A stretch of DNA of 64,000 bases. It comes from Ureibacillus composti. GTDB taxonomy: Bacteria > Bacillota > Bacilli > Bacillales_A > Planococcaceae. This document shows, one piece after another, positions 20,467 through 28,779 of the stretch; positions within the stretch are counted from its first letter, which is position 1, and every line of letters starts with the position of its first letter. The translations under genes and the position numbers were made by a program. The notes under the pieces were generated by a model. It was not told the DNA's origin. It ran no database searches and worked only from the letters and a program-made list of their open reading frames with translations. The stretch covers positions 1,009,001 through 1,073,000 of the forward strand of contig JAUCEP010000002.1 of the NCBI GenBank assembly GCA_030348875.1, in the 5' to 3' direction.

Positions 20467-21321
20467 TTACAAGTCTTTCCCCAAAGTAGCAGTGTATTGC
20501 TTAATTAATAAGGTAAGCCAAGAGAATTCATCACGTTGCTGAAGATTTGCTGTGAGTCCAAGCAAGATGGCTAAACGAGGAGAGGGTGTTTCGAGTTCGG
20601 ATTTTAATAGTTGAAGTGATTCTATAATAATCGGAGAATGCTCGGTTGTTTCATTATTTTGTTCTAGTTCCTCTAAAATTTTTTCTTTCGAAATCTCGTT
20701 TCGATTAAATTGAGTAGAATGTGAACGCCATATCGATTCATTTAGAAAATGAGTTGAACTATGTTTGGCTAAAATATTTGTTTTTTCCAAAAGAGTGTCT
20801 GTAAGTTTTTCTAAGTCATATTGCGCAGGATGTGTAGCAATAAATTCTGTAAAGCTCCACATAAGGCCTTTAATCGATGTTAATAAGTCGAACTTTCTTT
20901 CTCCTAGTTGGTTTCCATAGGTTTCGCTAATTAATATTAAAATCGTTTCATCAATTATTGCACTAAATTCGTTTAACTTTTTGACGATTTGGTCATTAAT
21001 TGGGTGTAATTGTTCTCTTATACTCATCGTAATAAACGAGTAATTCTCTTCTAGAAGCTTAAAGTTGGAATAAAAAAACTTGCGTAGCTTTTCTTCTCCA
21101 GAGATTGGATCATTTAACACAATATTATGTTGCAAAATGATTTTCTTCATAAAATAATCGACAATTTCGACTAGCAAGTCATCCTTTGATTTAAAGCTTA
21201 AATAGAATGCACCTTTAGAGATGCCACATGCAGTAGTTATATCCTGGATCGAGGTTGTATCGATACTATTTTGCGAAAAAAGTTCGATGGCTTTCTCCAT
21301 TATCATTCTTTTTTTAGACAC
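20467..21321 (-). CDS. yerO: TetR-family regulator next to the RND pump (YerO-like)
   Basis: 284-residue repressor. The N-terminal TetR helix-turn-helix is MEKAIELFSQNSIDTTSIQDITTACGISKGAFYLSFKSKDDL, followed by an alpha-helical ligand/dimer domain longer than the TetR average. The start is taken as the GTG at 21321 (VSKKRMIMEKA), seven bases after GGAGG; an upstream ATG has no ribosome site. Divergent from the SwrC-type pump, as yerO is from yerP/swrC in B. subtilis. Two palindromes in the shared promoter region are its likely operators, making it an effector-released repressor of the pump and perhaps of itself. Confidence 0.82.
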   Translation of the reverse strand: MSKKRMIMEKAIELFSQNSIDTTSIQDITTACGISKGAFYLSFKSKDDLLVEIVDYFMKKIILQHNIVLNDPISGEEKLRKFFYSNFKLLEENYSFITMSIREQLHPINDQIVKKLNEFSAIIDETILILISETYGNQLGERKFDLLTSIKGLMWSFTEFIATHPAQYDLEKLTDTLLEKTNILAKHSSTHFLNESIWRSHSTQFNRNEISKEKILEELEQNNETTEHSPIIIESLQLLKSELETPSPRLAILLGLTANLQQRDEFSWLTLLIKQYTATLGKDL

Positions 21322-21359
21322 AATCTTTCCTCCGTCATGGGTAAAAAAATAGATGTAAA

Positions 21360-21411
21360 TTGACACGTGACCGAATAGTCATTATTATATGTAGATGTGA
21401 CCGATAAGTCA
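21360..21411 (+). promoter_or_regulatory. swrC promoter with two TetR-type operators
   Basis: Promoter: TTGACA (21360-21365), 17 bases, TATTAT (21383-21388). Operator 1, TGACCGAATAGTCA (21368-21381), fills the spacer. Operator 2, TGACCGATAAGTCA (21398-21411), covers the region of the transcription start. Both are TGAC-N6-GTCA palindromes 30 bases apart, about three helical turns. Confidence 0.72.
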
Positions 21412-21428
21412 AAAAGGTAGGTGCCGAA

Positions 21429-24400
21429 GTGAAAGGGATTATAAATTTTGTTGTAAAAAATAAATTAGCTGTATGGCTTTTAGCGATTATATTAATGGGT
21501 GCAGGGATTTTTTCAGCATCAAGAATGAAAATGGAAACCATCCCTGATATCTCTATTCCAGTTGTAACGGTGATGACCGTATATCCAGGTGCAACACCTG
21601 AACAAGTCATGGATGATATTTCAATTCCAATGGAAAAAGCAGTGACCAATTTAAAGGGAGTTTCAACGGTTACTTCAACGTCCTATTCAAATATGTCAAA
21701 TGTTCAAATTGAGTATGAATATGGCACAGATATGGCTGAAGCAGAACGGGAAATCAAATCTATTTTGGACAATATTCCGTTACCTGAAACAGCACAGGAT
21801 CCAAGTATTGCAAGAATTACAATTAATGCATTTCCAATTCTTGCCCTAAGTGTTTCAAGTGATTCAGAAGATATTGTTGAATTAACAGAAACAGTTGAAC
21901 AAGTAGTTGCTCCTAAATTCGAAGGAATTGATGGTGTTTCCTCAGTTTCAATCTCTGGGCAGCAAATCAATGAAATTGAATTAACATACGATGAAGCAAA
22001 AATGGCTTCTTTGGGCTTAACAGAGGATAATGTAAAACAAATAATTCAGGCAAGCGATGTGAGAGTGCCGCTTGGTTTATATCCTTTTGATGAAAAAGAG
22101 CAATCAATAGTAGTGGATGGAAAAGTCACTACAGTAGATGCGTTGAAAGAGCTAGTCATTCCCGTTACACCAACAGAACAAAACCCATCTCCATTTGTGA
22201 TTTTAGGAGATATAGCAAAAATTGAAATGGTAGGGAAAGTTGAATCTGTTTCACGTACGAATGGTAAAGAATCAATTGCCATTCAAATCGTAAAAGGACA
22301 AGAAGCTAATACAGTTGAGGTAGTTAATGAGGCAAAAGATATTGCGAAGGAATTACAATCCTCGATTGATGGTTTGAAAATTGACACGACACTTGACCAA
22401 GGGGAGCCAATTGAGAAATCAGTTGAGACAATGTTGAGTAAAGCGTTGTTTGGTGCTGGTTTTGCAATTGTGATCATTTTACTATTTTTACGTGATATTA
22501 AATCTACAATTATTTCTGTAATTTCGATACCGTTATCATTACTAATTGCCTTTACTGCTCTTTATTCGTTAGATATTACATTGAATATTATGACGTTAGG
22601 TGCGATGACGGTTGCAATTGGTCGGGTAATAGATGACTCGATTGTTGTAGTGGAAAATATTTATCGAAGATTACATTTAAAAGATGAAAAATTAAAAGGT
22701 CGAGCGTTAGTAAGATCCGCAACTATTGAAATGTTTATTCCTATCCTTTCATCAACACTCGTTACGGTAGCAGTATTTGCACCTCTAGTATTTGTTGGTG
22801 GGATGGTCGGCGAACTATTTATGCCATTTGCATTAACTATGACGTTTGCTTTAGTTGCATCCTTAATTGTTGCAATAACAGTCGTTCCAACGCTTTCTCA
22901 TACTTTGTTTAAAAAACAATTATATGCTGACAAAAAAGTAGCTCAAAAAGAGCGAAAAAGCAAGTTAGCGCAAGTTTATAAATCTATCTTGGCTTGGACA
23001 TTAAATCATAAAATTGTCACTTCAAGTATAGCTATAATCTTACTTGTCGCAAGTTTGTTCCTTGCACCTGTTGTTGGATTTAGTTTTATCCCAGGGGACG
23101 AAGAAAAAGTAATGTATGTTACTTACACGCCTGAAGCTGGTGAATTACAAGACAAGACACTTGAAAATGTCGGTGTTGTTGAACAAAAGATGATGGAAAG
23201 AGAAGATGTTGATATTGTTCAAGTCTCGGTTGGAGGAAATGCCAATGCGATGATGGGTGGCGGTACAGATGGTGCTTTGATGTATATTATCTTTGACCCT
23301 GACACTAAAAACTTTAGTGATGTAAAAACGGAAGTAGAAGAATATATCAAAGAGCTTGATCAAACGGGTACATGGAAAAGCCAAAACTTTAATATGTCGA
23401 TGTCAAACAATGAATTAAGCTATACTGTTTACGGAGATCAGTTAAGTGAAGTGGAAGAAGTTGTTGGCCAAGTTGAAAAGATTATGGAAGAGTCAGGAAG
23501 CTTAAAAGATGTTTCTTCTAGCCTTTCTGAGAGATATGATGAATACACTTTAAAGTTTGATCAACAAACATTGCTTCAATATGGTTTATCGACAGTTCAA
23601 ATTGCCATAATGTTTAACCCAAATGAACAAGAAGATGTCGTCACTACGATTGAAAAAGACGGAAAAGACATCGAAGTGATTGTACAAAAAGATAAAGATC
23701 TTGCTGGATCATTTGATGAATTAATGGATCAACAAGTTCCAACTGCATTAGGTTCAACAGTAAAATTAAGAGACATTGTAGATGTATCAGAAGGTACTGT
23801 TTCTAATACAATTTCTCGAAGCAAAGGACAACTATATGCATCAGTTTCTGGTACAGTAACAACTAAAGACGTAACTGAAGCATCTAATGAAGTGAAAGAA
23901 AAGATTGATCAATTAAAATTGCCAAAAGGTGTAGAAGTTGGAATCGCAGGAGTAACAGCTGATATGCAAGAAGCATTTACACAACTTGCTTTTGCAATGT
24001 TAGCGGCAATTGCCATTGTTTACTTTATCTTAGTTGTTACATTTGGTGAAGGTTTAGCTCCATTTGCTATTCTATTCTCGTTACCGTTTACTGTAATTGG
24101 TGCGCTTGTAGGGCTATGGATTGCTGGAGAAACAATCTCAGTGCCGACCTTGATGGGGATGCTTATGTTAATTGGGATTGTTGTAACGAATGCGATTGTT
24201 CTTGTGGATCGAATCATCCATATGGAACATGCAGGTATGCCAAGACGCGAGGCAATTTTAGAAGCAGGAGCAACACGATTACGACCAATCCTTATGACTG
24301 CAATAGCAACAATCGGGGCACTAATTCCATTAGCAATTGGGGCAGAAGGTAGTGGATTAATCTCTAAAGGATTAGGTGTTACGGTAATCGGTGGTTTATT

Positions 24401-24497
24401 AAGTTCAACTATTTTAACACTCATTATCGTGCCAATTGTATATGATATTTTATCTAAAATGCTGAAAAAAAACCGAGTACAAATAGAGGAAGATTAA
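21429..24497 (+). CDS. swrC: RND efflux transporter, SwrC/YerP type
   Basis: 1022-residue proton-driven pump of the RND/AcrB superfamily. An N-terminal helix (VVKNKLAVWLLAIILMGAGIFSA) precedes a large extracytoplasmic loop with PDISIPVVTVMTVYPGATPEQV. Helices 2-6 include a conserved GAMTVAIGRVIDDSIVVVENIYR segment, whose acidic pair lies in the proton relay. A second loop and six further helices follow. The B. subtilis homologue exports surfactin and supports swarming. The GTG start follows AAGGTAGG. It is controlled, by inference, by the divergent TetR gene through two operators on its promoter. Confidence 0.92.
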   Translation: MKGIINFVVKNKLAVWLLAIILMGAGIFSASRMKMETIPDISIPVVTVMTVYPGATPEQVMDDISIPMEKAVTNLKGVSTVTSTSYSNMSNVQIEYEYGTDMAEAEREIKSILDNIPLPETAQDPSIARITINAFPILALSVSSDSEDIVELTETVEQVVAPKFEGIDGVSSVSISGQQINEIELTYDEAKMASLGLTEDNVKQIIQASDVRVPLGLYPFDEKEQSIVVDGKVTTVDALKELVIPVTPTEQNPSPFVILGDIAKIEMVGKVESVSRTNGKESIAIQIVKGQEANTVEVVNEAKDIAKELQSSIDGLKIDTTLDQGEPIEKSVETMLSKALFGAGFAIVIILLFLRDIKSTIISVISIPLSLLIAFTALYSLDITLNIMTLGAMTVAIGRVIDDSIVVVENIYRRLHLKDEKLKGRALVRSATIEMFIPILSSTLVTVAVFAPLVFVGGMVGELFMPFALTMTFALVASLIVAITVVPTLSHTLFKKQLYADKKVAQKERKSKLAQVYKSILAWTLNHKIVTSSIAIILLVASLFLAPVVGFSFIPGDEEKVMYVTYTPEAGELQDKTLENVGVVEQKMMEREDVDIVQVSVGGNANAMMGGGTDGALMYIIFDPDTKNFSDVKTEVEEYIKELDQTGTWKSQNFNMSMSNNELSYTVYGDQLSEVEEVVGQVEKIMEESGSLKDVSSSLSERYDEYTLKFDQQTLLQYGLSTVQIAIMFNPNEQEDVVTTIEKDGKDIEVIVQKDKDLAGSFDELMDQQVPTALGSTVKLRDIVDVSEGTVSNTISRSKGQLYASVSGTVTTKDVTEASNEVKEKIDQLKLPKGVEVGIAGVTADMQEAFTQLAFAMLAAIAIVYFILVVTFGEGLAPFAILFSLPFTVIGALVGLWIAGETISVPTLMGMLMLIGIVVTNAIVLVDRIIHMEHAGMPRREAILEAGATRLRPILMTAIATIGALIPLAIGAEGSGLISKGLGVTVIGGLLSSTILTLIIVPIVYDILSKMLKKNRVQIEED

Positions 24498-24505
24498 GTT
24501 TTCAA

Positions 24506-24550
24506 AACTACTTAGTGATTGTAAATACTTTCACTAGGTAGTTTTTTCTT
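24506..24550 (+). terminator. Terminator of swrC
   Basis: AACTACTTAGTGA (24506-24518) pairs with TCACTAGGTAGTT (24531-24543), one mismatch, followed by TTTTTCTTT. Confidence 0.82.
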
Positions 24551-24674
24551 TATAAATTAAATTTAAAAGTTTTAAATTTGATCTAAGTAGTTGAAAAGAA
24601 ACTACAAACTATTCAAACTATTGCCTATAATTAAGATAAAATAGAATATACAGTATTTAATTTTGGGGGATAAA

Positions 24675-26279
24675 ATGAGATTACATTCCATTCAGTCAAA
24701 ACTATTTTTCTCTAATATTGTGATTATCTTACTCATCTCAACTGCAACAGGGTTATCATTTTATTTCACATTATCCAATGCCATTAAAGATGAAATTGGG
24801 TTAAAGGCATTACAAATTGCAAAGACGACTGCTAATCGACCTGATGTTATAGCTGGTTTTTATGCTGAGAATCCAGCAGAGGTACTGCAACCAATTGCTG
24901 AAAAAATCCGAATTGAAACGGATGCAGAATATGTTGTAATCGGTAATGATGAGGGAATTCGATATGCCCATCCAGTCGAAGAGCGTATCGGTGAGAAAAT
25001 GGTAGGTAATGATAATGCAGGAGCTTTAGAAAAGGGCTTATCTTATATTTCAGAAGCAAAGGGAACTCTCGGAGAAGCAATCAGAGGAAAAACTCCTGTA
25101 ATCGGTAGAGATGGTACAATCATTGGAGTAATATCAGTAGGATTTTTAAAAACTGATATTAGCGCTATTTTCTCAAAGTATTCAAATAATAATTTAATAA
25201 TGATTATCCTTATTGTGATCATTGGATCCATTTTTGCTTCTATTTTATCTTCAAGGTTAAAAAAAGAATTACTAAATTATGAGCCTATTGAAATTGCGGA
25301 ACTGTTAAAACAACAAAATGCACTAATTGAATCTGTTCGAGAAGCTATAATTATGGTTGATGAAAAAGGGCAAATTACCGTGATAAATTCAGCAGCATAT
25401 AAGGCATTAGCTATTGAAGAAACTGTTCAATTAATAGGAAAGGATATCCGCCAAGTTATCCCAAACACACAAATGTTTGAAGTTTTATCAACTGGAGAGA
25501 AACAGCTTGATCGTACGATGAAATTGAAAGGGAAAGACGTGCTAGTGAATCGAATCCCTTTATTAAGTGGAGAAAAGGTAGTTGGGGCTGTCTCGAGCTT
25601 TCGTCTGCAATCGGAAATTGACCGTTTAGCATTAGAACTTTCTCAAGTGAAAAAATATACTGAAGCACTTAGATCCCAAACACATGAATATAATAACTTT
25701 TTATATACAATCTCAGGGCTTATTCAATTAAAGAATTATGATTCAGCACTTGAATTAATACATAGTGAGCGGGAGGTACAGGGAAGTTTAATTCATTTTA
25801 TATCTGAAAGATTACAGGATCCTTTTATTAGTGGTATATTAATAGGCTTTTTTAATAGAGCCAAAGAATTAAAGGTGAAATTTATTCTTGATGAAGATAG
25901 TATGCTAGAGCTCCTTCCGATACATATACAAAAGCATCTTTTTGTCTCGATCATTGGGAACTTAGTAACGAATGCTTTTGAAGCAGTCGAACATTTACCT
26001 GAGGATGAACGAATCGTTCGTGTCTTAATATTGGATAATGGCAATGTTTTATTAATAGAGGTAGAAGATAGTGGGAACGGCATTGACCGTGAAGTAAGAG
26101 ATAGGCTTTTTGAAAAGAGAATTTCCACAAAAAATAGTAGTCATCAACATGGGTTTGGATTATTAAAAGTAAAAGAAAATCTAGAAGAGTTAGATGGCGA
26201 AATTTATACAGAAGAAGGGGATTTAGGAGGGGCATTATTTATAATTGAGATTCCTAAGGGGGGAAATGGTTATGAATGA
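24675..26279 (+). CDS. Sensor histidine kinase, CitA/DcuS family
   Basis: 534-residue membrane sensor for organic acids. TM1 is at ~10-30. The extracytoplasmic PAS/Cache-like domain (~35-170) has the family pattern VVIGNDEGIRYAHPVEERIGEKMVG. TM2 is at ~174-196, a cytoplasmic PAS at ~215-310, the H-box RSQTHEYNNFL with His337, and an HATPase with NLVTNAFEAVE and VEDSGNGID. The short Spo0B-like H-box marks the CitA/DcuS/DctS group. The ATG at 24675 is chosen because GGGGGA lies at the right distance. The gene overlaps the response regulator and is followed by tctCBA, so citrate or another tricarboxylate is the likely signal. Confidence 0.9.
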   Translation: MRLHSIQSKLFFSNIVIILLISTATGLSFYFTLSNAIKDEIGLKALQIAKTTANRPDVIAGFYAENPAEVLQPIAEKIRIETDAEYVVIGNDEGIRYAHPVEERIGEKMVGNDNAGALEKGLSYISEAKGTLGEAIRGKTPVIGRDGTIIGVISVGFLKTDISAIFSKYSNNNLIMIILIVIIGSIFASILSSRLKKELLNYEPIEIAELLKQQNALIESVREAIIMVDEKGQITVINSAAYKALAIEETVQLIGKDIRQVIPNTQMFEVLSTGEKQLDRTMKLKGKDVLVNRIPLLSGEKVVGAVSSFRLQSEIDRLALELSQVKKYTEALRSQTHEYNNFLYTISGLIQLKNYDSALELIHSEREVQGSLIHFISERLQDPFISGILIGFFNRAKELKVKFILDEDSMLELLPIHIQKHLFVSIIGNLVTNAFEAVEHLPEDERIVRVLILDNGNVLLIEVEDSGNGIDREVRDRLFEKRISTKNSSHQHGFGLLKVKENLEELDGEIYTEEGDLGGALFIIEIPKGGNGYE

Positions 26280-26958
26280 CACAGTTGAGGTACTCATCGT
26301 TGAAGATGATAAAAGAATTGCAACGATTCACCAAAAGTTTATTGAGAAAATTAATGGTTTTAAAAACATTGGAGTCGCGAATAATGCAGAAGAAGCATTT
26401 GATTGGGTAGACACTGTGAAGCCAGATTTAGTTCTATTAGATGTGTTTTTCCCAGACAAATTAGGGACGGATATTTTAGATTTTATTAAAAGAAATAGCC
26501 CGGAAACGGACATTATTTTTATTACTGCGGCTTCAGAAACTGAAATTTTGAAAAAGGCATTTCGTGGTGGTGTTTTTGATTACTTATTGAAACCAGTAAC
26601 ATTTGAAAAATTTAAAGAATGTTTGGAAACCTATTATACAAAAAGGCAGTTACTTGAAAAAAACTCGCGTCTTGAAGAACACGAAATTAACGAAATTTGG
26701 TCAACAACTAAGGATTCTAGTTTTGGTGAAGTTACACCAAAGGGGATTGATGTGATTACAAGAAGTAAGATAGTAGAGTTTTTAGTTAAATGCCCAAAAG
26801 GAACTACAGCAGAAAAGTTAGGAAAAGATATGGGATTAAGTAGATCAACAGCCCGCCGTTACTTGGAGCATTTAGTATCTGAACAAAAAGTATATACTGA
26901 TTTAATTTACGGAACAGTTGGACGACCAGAAAGAAGATATATTTTAGTTAAAGATTAA
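26272..26958 (+). CDS. Response regulator, CitB/DcuR family
   Basis: 228 residues: receiver domain with phospho-acceptor Asp57 (LVLLDVFFP) and conserved Lys in YLLKPVTFE, then a helix-turn-helix (TTAEKLGKDMGLSRSTARRYLEHLVSEQ) typical of CitT/DctR. The start at 26272 (MNDTVEVLIVEDDK) gives eight bases from AAGGGGGG, and the gene overlaps the kinase by eight bases. It probably activates tctCBA immediately downstream; TGAACA repeats in the intergenic region are candidate sites. Confidence 0.9.
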   Translation: MNDTVEVLIVEDDKRIATIHQKFIEKINGFKNIGVANNAEEAFDWVDTVKPDLVLLDVFFPDKLGTDILDFIKRNSPETDIIFITAASETEILKKAFRGGVFDYLLKPVTFEKFKECLETYYTKRQLLEKNSRLEEHEINEIWSTTKDSSFGEVTPKGIDVITRSKIVEFLVKCPKGTTAEKLGKDMGLSRSTARRYLEHLVSEQKVYTDLIYGTVGRPERRYILVKD

Positions 26959-26965
26959 TAAGTTA

Positions 26966-27014
26966 AAATACAACAAACATTTATTTCAGATAGATGTGAG
27001 TTGTATTTTTTTGA
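26966..27014 (+). terminator. Terminator after the response regulator
   Basis: AAATACAAC and GTTGTATTT form a stem around a 25-base loop, followed by a run of T. The large loop makes it moderate. Confidence 0.55.
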
Positions 27015-27056
27015 ATTCTATGGAAAATATTCAAATGATTTTAATATTGTACTTCC

Positions 27057-27097
27057 GTGTAATGAACAGTGTGTGAACAATATGAACAAAATTACAC
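27057..27097. promoter_or_regulatory. Candidate response-regulator site upstream of tctC
   Basis: Three direct copies of TGAACA (27063, 27074 and 27083) spaced 11 and 9 bases, about one helical turn each, framed by a perfect inverted repeat GTGTAAT (27057-27063) / ATTACAC (27091-27097). Confidence 0.5.
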
Positions 27098-27138
27098 TTA
27101 ATGGAATTAATATCATTTTATTTTCCTTTTATTGTATT

Positions 27139-27153
27139 TAGAAACCGCTTACA
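27139..27153. promoter_or_regulatory. cre-like site (CcpA) upstream of tctC
   Basis: TAGAAACCGCTTACA fits the catabolite-responsive element consensus WTGNAANCGNWNNCW at all but one position. It lies about 60 bases before the tctC start, which would suit glucose repression of a tricarboxylate importer. Confidence 0.5.
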
Positions 27154-27212
27154 TTACTTTAATGTTATACATCACATTAAAGATAGGTGTATACAAAGGG
27201 GGAGTATTACGA

Positions 27213-28244
27213 ATGAAGAAATTATTATTACTTTGTTTCGCGCTTACATTGTCTGTAATTCTAGCAGCATGTAGTGGAGACACAAAAACAGAGGGGACAA
27301 AGGCAGTAGATGGAGAAGCAAGTTCTACTGGTTACCCAGATACAAACATTACAATAGTTGCGCCATCAGGAGCAGGTGGTGGATGGGATTTAACAGCCCG
27401 TGCAATTTCAAAAGTTATGTCAGAAACTGATTTAATTGATAAACCGATTACGGTAGAAAACAGACCTGGTGGTGGTGGTGCTGTTTTTATGGCGGAATAC
27501 GCAACTAAAGAAGTTGACAATGATTATATGTTAATGGCAAAGTCACCGCCAATTCTTATTAATAATTTAAAAGCAGAAGGAAATAGTCCTTACGGTTACA
27601 AAGATACAACACCTCTTGCTCAATTAACACGAGATTACGGTGCAATTGTTGTAAAAGCAGATTCACCTTATAACAGTCTAACTGAGTTATTAGATGCTAT
27701 TAAAGCTGATCCAAAATCAATTACTATGGCTGGTGGTTCAGCACCAGGTTCAATGGATCATTTAGTTGGAATTTTACCAGCATATAAATATGGAATTGAC
27801 CCAAAAATTGTAAAGTATGTTTCTTATGATGGCGGTGGTGAGGCAATTGCTGCTCTATTAGGTAGCAATGCTGATGTAATCGCAACTGATGCTTCATCGA
27901 TTGGTGAATATGTAAAATCTGGTGATGTAAAAGTACTAGCAGTGAGTTCAACTGAACGACTTTCTGGCGTATTAGCAGAAGTTCCAACATTCCAAGAACT
28001 TGGTATTGATGCAGAGTTCACAATTTGGAGAGGTCTATTTGGACCAAAAGAAATGTCGGAAGAAGCTGTTGAATATTGGTCAACAAAGCTAGGTGAAATG
28101 GTAGAAACTGATGAATGGAAAGCAGAATTAGAACGAAGTGGATGGCAAGCGGAATATCGTAATGCACAAGAGTTTACGGAGTTTTTAGGTGAACAAGAAA
28201 ATGTAATCGGTGAATTACTAGAAGCTCTAGAAATGCATAAATAA
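27213..28244 (+). CDS. tctC: Tripartite tricarboxylate transporter substrate-binding lipoprotein TctC
   Basis: 343-residue Bug/TctC-type binding protein. The lipoprotein signal has lipobox LAAC (MKKLLLLCFALTLSVILAAC). The mature part has the family start ITIVAPSGAGGGWDLTARAI, AGGSAPGSMDHL and the pocket loop GGGEAIAALLG. It captures citrate-like acids for TctA/TctB. The ATG at 27213 follows AAAGGGGGAG and opens the signal peptide; a longer upstream frame is not used. A hairpin after the stop separates it from tctB. Confidence 0.93.
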   Translation: MKKLLLLCFALTLSVILAACSGDTKTEGTKAVDGEASSTGYPDTNITIVAPSGAGGGWDLTARAISKVMSETDLIDKPITVENRPGGGGAVFMAEYATKEVDNDYMLMAKSPPILINNLKAEGNSPYGYKDTTPLAQLTRDYGAIVVKADSPYNSLTELLDAIKADPKSITMAGGSAPGSMDHLVGILPAYKYGIDPKIVKYVSYDGGGEAIAALLGSNADVIATDASSIGEYVKSGDVKVLAVSSTERLSGVLAEVPTFQELGIDAEFTIWRGLFGPKEMSEEAVEYWSTKLGEMVETDEWKAELERSGWQAEYRNAQEFTEFLGEQENVIGELLEALEMHK

Positions 28245-28253
28245 TCAAAGAAT

Positions 28254-28294
28254 GCTGTCCAATAAGCAAGAGTCTTAAAGGACAGCTCTTTTTA
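28254..28294 (+). terminator. Intercistronic hairpin between tctC and tctB
   Basis: GCTGTCC (28254-28260) pairs with GGACAGC (28280-28286), followed by TCTTTTT. Probably a leaky terminator or 3' stabiliser, giving more binding protein than membrane subunits. Confidence 0.6.
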
Positions 28295-28313
28295 ATAGAA
28301 CGGAGGCTAGTCT

Positions 28314-28763
28314 ATGTCAAAAACATTCGATAAAGGCACCGGTATTATCTTATTAATTATTAGTATTTTATTTGTGTTAGAAAGTTTAAAAATATCAGGA
28401 AGTGCCTATGGATCTGCAATCGGTCCAAAAACATATCCTTTGATTTTAGGAATAATATTAGGCCTTTTAAGTTTACGTTTGTTATATGAATCTTTTAAAA
28501 GCAAAGCAGAAAATAAAGAAAAAGCTGATATCGATTATAAGAAATTTGGAGTTATTTTTATTGCTGCTATCTTATATGTATTTTTACTAGAAATTATTGG
28601 TTACGTACTGTCTACATTCCTATTTTTATTAATTGCTTTTCAAGTTATGGAAAAAGGGAAAATTTTATCAACCATTATCATTTCAGCAATTTTCACATTT
28701 GGTGTGTATTTTATGTACGTAAGCTTACTTGGAGGATCTTTACCGAAGTTTTCTTTGTTCTAA
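28314..28763 (+). CDS. tctB: Tripartite tricarboxylate transporter small membrane subunit TctB
   Basis: 149 residues with four hydrophobic segments in two pairs, split by a charged loop (SKAENKEKADIDYKK). The motif GPKTYPLILGIILGLLSL after helix 1 is characteristic of TctB. GGAGG lies nine bases before the ATG. Sixteen bases before tctA. Confidence 0.9.
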   Translation: MSKTFDKGTGIILLIISILFVLESLKISGSAYGSAIGPKTYPLILGIILGLLSLRLLYESFKSKAENKEKADIDYKKFGVIFIAAILYVFLLEIIGYVLSTFLFLLIAFQVMEKGKILSTIIISAIFTFGVYFMYVSLLGGSLPKFSLF

Positions 28764-28779
28764 AGAGAGGGGGATGTAA

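Noticed and set aside
24663-24674. TTG start four codons upstream for the CitA-type kinase
   Set aside because: That TTG is part of the TTGGGGGA ribosome site; the ATG at 24675 is correctly spaced.
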